Of a stretch of 18,900 bases of DNA, positions 12,830 through 18,776 are shown piece by piece. This DNA is from Intestinimonas massiliensis (ex Afouda et al. 2020) (lineage in GTDB: Bacteria; Bacillota; Clostridia; Oscillospirales; Oscillospiraceae). The number at the start of each line of letters is the position of its first letter. Position 1 is the stretch's first letter. The stretch lies in contig NZ_LR131147.1 of assembly GCF_900626285.1 (NCBI RefSeq), forward strand, positions 2,950,785 through 2,969,684, in the 5' to 3' direction. The notes below the pieces were generated by a model. That model was given only the letters and a program-made list of their open reading frames with translations. It was not told where the DNA came from and ran no database searches. The position numbers and the translations under genes are program-made.

Positions 12830-13357
12830 TTACCTGTACTTGACACCGCAAAAAGGGCATGACTTTAACTTTCTTGTCGCAAATGGAAGTAGCTTTCCGC
12901 AAGCTGGACATCTTCCAAAAATCAGTCGAAAAATTACAATTATTCCGAATAACCCGAAAATCATCATTGGAACAGTTTGCACACTTATAAAACTGCCTAT
13001 TACCAACAATACAATAATGAGTGTTACAATGACACCTGTGATAAAATCAACATCTCTTGAGCTAAAAATCCGATGGCGCTTCAATTTAATCGAATAGTCA
13101 ATAATTTGGTTGATTGCTTCATCGACGTTCTTATTTTCAACAGTGCTGATTTTCTCGCCGTCAAGAAGTTCTGAAACAGATATGCCTAGTTCTGCTGACA
13201 ATAATTGTAAAAGCGACAAGTCTGGCATGTTTTTTCCGGTTTCCCAACGAGAAACACTTTTTTGTGTTACGCCGAGTTTTACAGCTAACTGTTCCTGTGT
13301 CATACCCTTTTCTTTGCGAAGTTCCGAAATGAATTTTCCAATTTTAATTTGATCCAT
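12830..13357 (-). CDS. Membrane-anchored XRE regulator with C-terminal zinc ribbon, 175 residues
   Basis: The start is ATG 13357, with GGAGG 8 bases upstream; longer readings include that site. Residues 5-65 are a classical XRE helix-turn-helix (KIGKFISELRKEKGMTQEQL, GVTQKSVSRWETGKNMPDLS, ELGISVSELLDGE). Two hydrophobic helices span about 105-125 and 128-147. The C-terminus is a zinc ribbon with Cys150-x2-Cys153 (CPACGK) and Cys167-x2-Cys170 (CPFCGVKYR). Together this suggests a membrane-tethered DNA-binding protein. XRE proteins with such membrane tails are known in Firmicutes, but signals are usually not. It is probably autoregulated through the repeats at 13381-13472 and co-expressed with the 59-residue membrane protein. 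AT-rich composition marks it as foreign to the conjugative element. Confidence 0.88.
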   Translation of the reverse strand: MDQIKIGKFISELRKEKGMTQEQLAVKLGVTQKSVSRWETGKNMPDLSLLQLLSAELGISVSELLDGEKISTVENKNVDEAINQIIDYSIKLKRHRIFSSRDVDFITGVIVTLIIVLLVIGSFISVQTVPMMIFGLFGIIVIFRLIFGRCPACGKLLPFATRKLKSCPFCGVKYR

Positions 13358-13380
13358 TGGCTCACCTCCACTTGAAAGTT

Positions 13381-13405
13381 TATCATTTTTATGCTCAAAA
13401 TGATA
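13381..13405. promoter_or_regulatory. Perfect 9-bp dyad upstream of the zinc-ribbon XRE gene
   Basis: TATCATTTT (13381-13389) and AAAATGATA (13397-13405) are perfect reverse complements around a 7-base spacer. The dyad lies 24 bases before the XRE start, where a bound repressor would cover the promoter or the early transcript. It overlaps the first of the two direct repeats that follow. Autoregulation is inferred. Confidence 0.5.
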
Positions 13406-13472
13406 GGACATAGAGCGAGTATTTAAGAAATCACGAGAAAACGATAGGACATACTGCAAGTATTTGAGAAAT
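13402..13472. repeat. Two 30-bp direct repeats, 41-bp period, in the XRE promoter region
   Basis: Copies at 13402-13431 and 13443-13472 agree at 26 of 30 positions (shared GATAGGACATA...AGTATTT.AGAAAT). The spacing is about four helical turns. They sit directly upstream of the zinc-ribbon XRE gene and look like paired operator sites or a duplicated promoter module. GATAGG is also the outer half of the neighbouring dyad. Confidence 0.6.
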
Positions 13473-13585
13473 ACAGAACAAATGGTAGTAAGGTTTTTAC
13501 ATTTTCGGTAACTATGATTAATTTCTCTTATTGCCTACATATTACAGAATAGTGTGGGCTGATTGTCTTTTGATATTGTGTTACT

Positions 13586-13726
13586 TTACGGCACATGAGC
13601 ATTGCTGGCCGGGTTATCCTGACCGTAACCTTCCAGAAGGTTGATGCCGCCCCAAACGCACAGCGCACCGCCGAGGCCCACAACGATAGTCTGCAAAGTA
13701 GTAACCGCACTATTGAAAAATTCCAT
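13586..13726 (-). pseudogene. Maff2-family small membrane protein, truncated after about 44 residues
   Basis: ATG 13726 has GGAGG 8 bases upstream. The product begins MEFFNSAVTTLQTIVVGLGG, then ALCVWGGINLLEGYGQDNPA, the recognisable start of the Maff2-family membrane protein found between virD4 and a TrbL-like gene in Firmicutes conjugative elements. Such proteins are usually 70 or more residues with a second membrane segment. Here homology stops at about residue 44 (NPASNAH) and the frame closes with VP-stop. The second helix is lost, so it is probably non-functional. The next expected genes (TrbL-like and PrgI-like) are absent, replaced by AT-rich DNA. The virD4 gene ends 58 bases upstream, as expected for this operon. 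Confidence 0.85.
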
Positions 13727-13784
13727 AAATTTACCTCCATAAATTTCAGTTTGATATGATTGGTTGATAAGGGAAAGCCGCCGG

Positions 13785-15218
13785 TCATTCGTTCACGGCG
13801 GCCATATCTTCATCCGACAGGTCTATGTCGTAGAGGTCAAAGGTTTCCTCCTGCGACACCACCCGCTGCCGTTTCCGGCGCAGGGCGGTCAAGTACCTGT
13901 CCACGTCAAAATAGTTCTTCTTGTCGGCGTCGGAAAGGTATTTATAGCGGGGGTGACGGGTAATGTCGTATTTCTCACTGAAAAACGGCCTTACACCGCG
14001 CACCTGCAAAATACACTTGCCTCCGTCCATCGTTGCGATCTCGTCCTGTGACATCAACTCCTTTCCTAACTTCTGATAATTCAATCCGTGAGAGGTCTGT
14101 GCGCCCCGGTTTTCGCTCTGGTTGTAGCTGTCGATGGTTTCTTTGCCCAGCACGTCAGAGATTTCCTTGGCGTTCTTGCCCCGCCCACTAAGGAAAAGCG
14201 TACAGTCGCAGTTGTCGGAAATGATTTCCGCAGCGTCCTTGTAGATGGCCTTTAACTGTGACTGGCTTTGCAAAATAATAGAAGCCGAGATTTCCCGGCT
14301 TCGGATGGTGGCGATCAGCTTGTCAAAGTTGGGTATCTGGCCGATGTTCGCAAACTCGTCCAGAATCATCCTTACATGAACCGGCAGCCGCCCGCCGTAT
14401 TTATCATCGGCCCGGTCACAAAGCAGGTTGATAAGCTGGCTCTGTACCATTGCCAGAATGAAATTAAAGGTGGTGTCCGTGTCCGACATAATCAGGAACA
14501 GCGCCGTTTTCTCGTCCCCGATGGTGTCAAGTTCCAGTTCGTCGTCCTCCATCAGCTCCCGCACCTCGCGGATGTCAAAAGGGGCCATTCTCGCGCCCGC
14601 GCTGATAAGGATAGAGGAACGGGTCTTGCCCGCCGAAAGCAGGAATTTTTTATACTGGCGGACGGCAAAGTGGTCTGGATCGCGTTCCTCCAATCGCTCA
14701 AACATCAAATCCACCGGCGATTGAAATTCCGGGTCGTCCTCGCGGGCTTCGCTGGCATTTATCATTTCAAGCAGCGTCGTGAAGTTCATTTCTTCCTCCG
14801 GCGCTTCCTGCCAGATATAGCCGATCAGGGCCGTGTAGAACAGCCGTTCCGATTTCACCCAAAAATCTTCGGCGGATTTTTCGCCCTCACCTTTAGTGTT
14901 GCAAATCAGGGTATTTACCAGTTTCAACACGTCTTTTTCCGAGTGCAGATACCGAAAAGGGTTGTATTTCATGCTCTTGGAAAAATTGATGGTGTTCAGC
15001 ACTTTCACGCGGTAGCCGCTGCGGATAAGGAGCTGGCCCACTTCACCGATCAAGCTGCCCTTGGGATCGGTTATCACAAATGAGGTTGGATAGTCCTTGG
15101 ACACACATTGCATCAGGTTTGGCTTCACGAAGAACCGGGTCTTGCCGGAGCCGGAACCGCCGATTACAAGGACATTCTTGTTTCGTGCGGTTTTGGGGTC
15201 TTTCGGCCTGTTGTTCAT
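13785..15218 (-). pseudogene. VirD4/TcpA-like coupling ATPase lacking its N-terminal membrane part
   Basis: A coupling protein brings the relaxosome to the secretion channel at the membrane. Visible parts are MNNRPKDPKTARNKNVLVIG, Walker A GGSGSGKT (20-27), SFVITDPKGSLIGEVGQLL, Walker B RMILDEFANIGQIP (about 283-296), RSREISASIILQSQSQL and a C-terminal region with LSGRGKNAKEISDVLG. The frame is also open upstream to about 15308 (SWGGPKDIAPYID...), still in family sequence, and then hits TGA at 15315-15317. Homologues are about 600 residues with an N-terminal transmembrane region; about 100 residues with the membrane helices are missing. ATG 15218 has no good ribosome binding site. The ATPase core is intact but membrane anchoring is lost. 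Confidence 0.88.
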
Positions 15219-15302
15219 CGTCAGCCGTTCCGTCTGTGTCAGCAGAATGTTGTTGTCAAAATTGGGGTCGATATAGGGGGCTATATCCTTGGGGCCGCCC
15301 CA

Positions 15303-15320
15303 TGAAGCGTTTTGTCAAGT
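15303..15320. other. Junction cutting the N-terminus of the VirD4-like gene
   Basis: Minus-strand VirD4-family coding begins at about SWGGPKDIAPYID (15305). Just beyond it an in-frame TGA (15315-15317) and unrelated sequence appear, and the replication gene ends only some 80 bases further on. The VirD4 5' portion has been removed at this point or misjoined in assembly. Confidence 0.65.
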
Positions 15321-15352
15321 GCTTTTTTGAGTTATTGACGCAAATTCTTGTG

Positions 15353-15398
15353 AAAGTGCGAAAGTGCAAAGTGCAAAGGGTCTGCGTTTTGCACTTTC
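15353..15398. repeat. Triple AAAGTGC repeat with inverted copy at the 3' end of the replication gene
   Basis: AAAGTGC occurs three times (15353-15359, 15361-15367, 15368-15374) and once inverted (GCACTTT, 15391-15397). AAAGTGCAAA at 15368-15377 pairs perfectly with TTTGCACTTT at 15388-15397 over a 10-base loop; an alternative 11-bp stem uses 15360-15370 with 15388-15398. It overlaps the stop of the minus-strand replication gene and could act as a 3' structure or terminator, or be an iteron-like set. No T-run is evident. Confidence 0.5.
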
Positions 15399-17280
15399 AG
15401 CTTGCGGGTTCGGGTGGCTGCTTCTTCTTGATGAAGTTATACCATTGACCGCCGACGCGCCTTGCGCCCAAAACACCGCCCATGTTGCGCTTGGCGTTCT
15501 GTACCGTCCTCTCGGATATTCCGGCTTCGGCTGCGGCCTTTACAAGGTCCTCGCTGGCAAGCTCTTTCCCGTCTGCAAGCAGGTCAAGTATCAGCCGTTC
15601 CGCCTGTTCGGTCTTGGTGGCGGTGTTGCCGCCCGCGCCGGATAGCAGCTCGTCGGCGGTTATGTCGTATTCGCCTATCCATGAAAAGCCTGTTTCCGGG
15701 TCAAGGCAAAAGGCAACGGGCTTGCCCTCCGGCGCCAGGGAAGATTTGTCATGGACGATAACACGCACATTCGGCTCCCGCTTCACGCGCCCGATCAGCA
15801 GGACGCTCCTTGCTGCGGCGCGGAAGTCGATAGAACCTAAGCCCCGGTATGCGCTCTGCCCTCCGGCAGCTTTGTTCAAGTGTCCGATAAGGATAACGGC
15901 GCACCCGGTACGCTCGGCAACATCGGCAAGACGGCGGAACATGGGGCGCACTTCGTTTGCCCGGTTCATGTCGGTCTTTTCGCCCATGTACGCCTGTATT
16001 GGGTCAAGGATAATCAACCGCGCCCCGTTCTGCGTGATTGCCTTTTCTATGCGCTCGTCGGAGAGGGTAAGCTCCCGCTTGGCTTCATCAATCACAAGCA
16101 CGCGGTCAAGGTCGGCTTCGGCTTCTATCAAGCGGGGCTTGACGGTATCGCCCAGCCCGTCCTCGGCGGTCTGGTAAATCACTTGGAATGGCGGCAGGGG
16201 CTTCATTCCCGGCAGCGTTCCCCCGGTGGTACAAGCGGCGGCAAGGCGTAGGGCAAAGGTGGTCTTGCCCTCGCCGGGGTTGCCCTGCACAATGGTTACT
16301 TTCCCAAAGGGGATATACGGCTCCCATAGCCATTCGACGGTCTGTGTGTCCACCTCGCTCATGCGGATAATCTCAACGGTTTCTTCCTGCGGCGGCTCTT
16401 TCAAGCCGTAGACCGCTTCCCGCAAAAACTTCCCGTCTGTGATTTCTGCCCGGTGCTGTAACACCTCGTTCCAATCCTTGAAAAGAGGGATAAGCCGGTG
16501 GACGGTGTAGCCCTCCGGCATGAGCTTCACAAGGCGGCTGCAAGCGTCGTTTCCGGCTTCGTCGCTGTCAAGGCAGAGATAAACGGTCTTGATGTTCGGA
16601 CGGTCAGAGAGAAAGCGGAGCAGGGCTTTTTCTCCCACGCCGCCCAATGACAGGTAGCTTTGCTTCTGCCATTCTTTTTTGAACAGGCAGAGGAAAGAGA
16701 GCAGGTCAACGGGGGCTTCAAAGACAAACAATCTTTCGCCCTCGCCCCGGTAGCAGAAGTTAAAGGCTTTGTCGCTGCCTTTCACATCAAGCCGGAAGTT
16801 TCCCGCCGTTCCCTTGCTGTGGGCATAGCGCGGTATTCCGTCCTCGTCCCGCCCCACAAATACGGCGTTGTGGTGGGCTGCGTCCTCGTAAATATCGCCG
16901 CTGGCAAAGAAAAAGCCCGCCACATCTTCATCAATGCGGCGGGCGGCTGTGAGGTAGTTTCTCGCTGTTCGGTTGTCGGGGCTGCGGGGCGGCAATCGGA
17001 ATTGAGGGGAGTCCTGCGGGGGCGCGGCTCCCTTTTCTCCTGTAAGAAGTTCAACGGCTTCGGTAAAGCTCCTGCCGAAAAACTCCATGACAAAATCAAC
17101 GGGGCCGCCGCCCTTGCTCTGGCTGTGGCGATACCACTTGTTGCCCCGAACGGTCAAGCTGTCGTGGCGTTTCCAGCGGTATTCCTGTCCGGCGCGTTCC
17201 AGCGGTTCCCCCTGCGATTGCAGGAACAAGACAAGGTCGGCTTGGTTCGCCCGGTCTATCTGTTCTTGGGTGTAGTACAA
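15397..17280 (-). CDS. DUF3991/Toprim plus RecA-like ATPase replication protein, 627 residues
   Basis: A large protein typical of Firmicutes conjugative elements, thought to serve in element replication as a primase/helicase-like factor. The start is TTG 17280, with AGGAG 8 bases upstream (17289-17293). It begins (M)YYTQEQIDRANQADLVLFL, then a zinc-finger-less primase-like region (SLTVRGNKWYRHSQSKGGGP), a Toprim domain (RLFVFEAPVDLLSFL near 183-197, with Glu188, and VYLCLDSDEAGND near 233-245), Walker A GNPGEGKTT (333-341), a Walker B-like ARLIILDPIQAY, and a C-terminal winged-helix-like end (LASEDLVKAAAEAGISERTV). It looks complete. The IS110 element is inserted exactly at the 5' edge of its ribosome binding site, so its native promoter has been separated from it. 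Confidence 0.92.
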   Translation of the reverse strand: MYYTQEQIDRANQADLVLFLQSQGEPLERAGQEYRWKRHDSLTVRGNKWYRHSQSKGGGPVDFVMEFFGRSFTEAVELLTGEKGAAPPQDSPQFRLPPRSPDNRTARNYLTAARRIDEDVAGFFFASGDIYEDAAHHNAVFVGRDEDGIPRYAHSKGTAGNFRLDVKGSDKAFNFCYRGEGERLFVFEAPVDLLSFLCLFKKEWQKQSYLSLGGVGEKALLRFLSDRPNIKTVYLCLDSDEAGNDACSRLVKLMPEGYTVHRLIPLFKDWNEVLQHRAEITDGKFLREAVYGLKEPPQEETVEIIRMSEVDTQTVEWLWEPYIPFGKVTIVQGNPGEGKTTFALRLAAACTTGGTLPGMKPLPPFQVIYQTAEDGLGDTVKPRLIEAEADLDRVLVIDEAKRELTLSDERIEKAITQNGARLIILDPIQAYMGEKTDMNRANEVRPMFRRLADVAERTGCAVILIGHLNKAAGGQSAYRGLGSIDFRAAARSVLLIGRVKREPNVRVIVHDKSSLAPEGKPVAFCLDPETGFSWIGEYDITADELLSGAGGNTATKTEQAERLILDLLADGKELASEDLVKAAAEAGISERTVQNAKRNMGGVLGARRVGGQWYNFIKKKQPPEPAS

Positions 17281-17283
17281 AAA

Positions 17284-17293
17284 ACTCACTCCT
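17284..17293 (+). promoter_or_regulatory. IS110 target half-site and core overlapping the replication-gene ribosome binding site
   Basis: ACTCACTCCT is identical to bases 17388-17397 inside the bridge RNA. The final CT is the predicted recombination core. Read on the minus strand, the last five bases give AGGAG, the Shine-Dalgarno sequence of the replication gene starting at 17280. The element thus uses a translation signal as its target and keeps it intact. Confidence 0.8.
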
Positions 17294-17295
17294 AT

Positions 17296-17301
17296 TACAA
17301 T
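17296..17301 (+). promoter_or_regulatory. -10 element of the bridge RNA promoter (left end)
   Basis: TACAAT matches a sigma-70 -10 box about 7 bases before the expected bridge RNA start. In the integrated state the hexamer 17 bases upstream is TAGTAC, a poor -35. In a circle, TTGACT from the right end lands at exactly 17 bases. Confidence 0.65.
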
Positions 17302-17307
17302 AAATTT

Positions 17308-17520
17308 GGACAGGAAAGCCGGGCAGCCAGTCCGGCTTTCCCTCCATCTCGTGCCTAAGCTACAATAAGAGGAGCAACTGGCTGACCACTCACTCCTTGG
17401 GCTTGTAAGTCCGTACGAAAGACTGTCAGCCATCCTCTTGTTGTAGCGTTCGATTTCAGCAGGTTGAGCCACCGGATGCCGGGGAGTTCGCGTCACCCAA
17501 TAGATTGAATCGGCAACGAG
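17308..17520 (+). ncRNA. IS110 bridge RNA (guide RNA of the recombinase), about 210 nt
   Basis: The leader upstream of the recombinase folds as expected for bridge RNAs. The 5' hairpin is GGAAAGCCGG (17313-17322) with CCGGCTTTCC (17332-17341), loop GCAGCCAGT. Target-binding loop: an outer 15-bp stem 17359-17373/17433-17447 with one G-U pair, an inner 8-bp stem TGGCTGAC/GTCAGCCA (17379-17386/17425-17432), and a small apical hairpin GGGCTTGTAAGTCC (17399-17412). The left guide ACTCACTCCT is at 17388-17397 and the right guide CGAAAG at 17416-17421. Donor-binding loop: outer stem 17448-17456/17507-17517 with a 2-base bulge, left guide AGCAGGT (17458-17464) and right guide AATAG (17499-17503). The CCTTGGG before the apical hairpin and GCCAG in the first loop resemble the IS621 bridge RNA as I remember it. 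The ends are approximate. Confidence 0.85.
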
Positions 17521-17567
17521 AAAAGATGGATTCCGGTTGCAGATTCTTTAGTATTGGAGGAATGTGG

Positions 17568-18776
17568 ATGAACAGCGTTGGCATCGATGTTTCCAAAGGG
17601 AAAAGCATGATCGCCGTCATGCGCCCCTTCGGTGAGGTGGTGGTTTCACCCTTTGAAGTGCGACACACCGCCAATGAACTGAACGAACTGGCAGGGCTGC
17701 TCAAAAGTTTGGACGGTGAGACCCGTGTGGTGATGGAATCCACGGGTAATTACCACGCGCCGGTGGCCTGGCTGCTCCACGACGCGGGACTTTATGTCTC
17801 CGTAGTCAATGCAATGCTGGTGCATGACTATGGGAACAACAGTTTAAGACGAGGCAAGACTGACAAGAAGGACGCCGTGAAACTGGCCAACTACGGCCTT
17901 GACCACTGGCTCACACTACCGAAATATGTCCCGGAGGAGGACACCCGGCTCATGCTGAAGACCTGCTACCGGCAGTACCAGCAGTATTCCAAAGTACGGA
18001 CCATGCTGAAGAACAACCTAATCTCCCTGCTGGACACCGCTTTCCCTGATGCAAACCGCCTGTTTACCAGTCCACCCCGCGCCGATGGCAGCGAGAAGTG
18101 GGTGGATTTTGTAGCCGCTTTTTGGCATTGTGAGTGTGTCTGTGGTTTGTCTAAAAAGGCCTTTACCACCCAATACCAGAAGTGGTGCAGAAAGCACGGC
18201 TACAATTTTAGCGAGGATAAGGCACTGGACATATACGCCTCTGCATGTGGACACTTCGGTGTCATGCCGAAAACGGATACGACAAAACTTTTGGTAGAAC
18301 AGGCTGTTTCCCAACTCCGGGCAACTTCCGCCGCGTTAGCTGCTCTCAAGCAGGAGATGCAGTCCCTGGCCGTTTCTCTACCGGAGTATCCTGTGGTGAT
18401 GGAGATGTTTGGTGTTGGCCCAACCCTCGGCCCCCAACTCATAGCTGAAATTGGCGATGTACGCCGTTTTCATTCCAAGAAAGCGCTGGTGGCCTTTGCA
18501 GGCATTGACGCCCCACCTTACCAATCTGGACAAGTGGATGTCCGTAGCCGTAACATTTCCAAGAGAGGATCTGCCTCACTGCGAAGGACGCTCTTTCTGG
18601 TGATGGGGGTCCTCCTGCAATGCGCTCCAATGGATGAGCCGGTCTACCAGTTCATGAACAAGAAACGCTCTGAAGGTAAGCCCTACCGTGTCTACATGAT
18701 GGCCTCCGCCAACAAGTTCCTGCGCATCTACTACGCTTCTGTGAAAGCCTACCTGGATTCTCTGGAGCATGGCTGA
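17568..18776 (+). CDS. IS110-family bridge RNA-guided recombinase (DEDD transposase), 402 residues
   Basis: ATG 17568 has GGAGG 7 bases upstream (17556-17560); ATG 17562 is too close. The N-terminal RuvC-like domain holds the DEDD tetrad: Asp7 (VGIDVSKGK), Glu57 (VVMESTGNYH), Asp99 and Asp102 (GKTDKKDAVKLA). A coiled helical middle follows, then the C-terminal Transposase_20 domain with GVGPTLGPQLIAEIGDVRRF (about 282-301), VAFAGIDAPPYQSG and the region RSRNISKRGSASLRR, which should contain the catalytic serine (Ser331, 335 or 337). All family hallmarks are present and the length is normal, so the enzyme looks active. It acts with the bridge RNA encoded just upstream. Readthrough from the bridge RNA promoter would also express it. 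Confidence 0.95.
   Translation: MNSVGIDVSKGKSMIAVMRPFGEVVVSPFEVRHTANELNELAGLLKSLDGETRVVMESTGNYHAPVAWLLHDAGLYVSVVNAMLVHDYGNNSLRRGKTDKKDAVKLANYGLDHWLTLPKYVPEEDTRLMLKTCYRQYQQYSKVRTMLKNNLISLLDTAFPDANRLFTSPPRADGSEKWVDFVAAFWHCECVCGLSKKAFTTQYQKWCRKHGYNFSEDKALDIYASACGHFGVMPKTDTTKLLVEQAVSQLRATSAALAALKQEMQSLAVSLPEYPVVMEMFGVGPTLGPQLIAEIGDVRRFHSKKALVAFAGIDAPPYQSGQVDVRSRNISKRGSASLRRTLFLVMGVLLQCAPMDEPVYQFMNKKRSEGKPYRVYMMASANKFLRIYYASVKAYLDSLEHG

Noticed and set aside
15353..15398. AAAGTGC repeats as a CRISPR array
   Set aside because: Units are 7 bases with almost no spacers and no cas genes are nearby.
17313..17341. The GGAAAGCCGG hairpin as an ordinary terminator of the conjugative element
   Set aside because: It lies inside the element ends set by the guide match and junction promoter, has no T-run and occupies the place of the bridge RNA 5' hairpin.
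17281..17496. N-terminal extension of the replication protein to 17496
   Set aside because: The extension reads through IS110 left-end and bridge RNA sequence and the gene's own ribosome binding site; TTG 17280 is the supported start.
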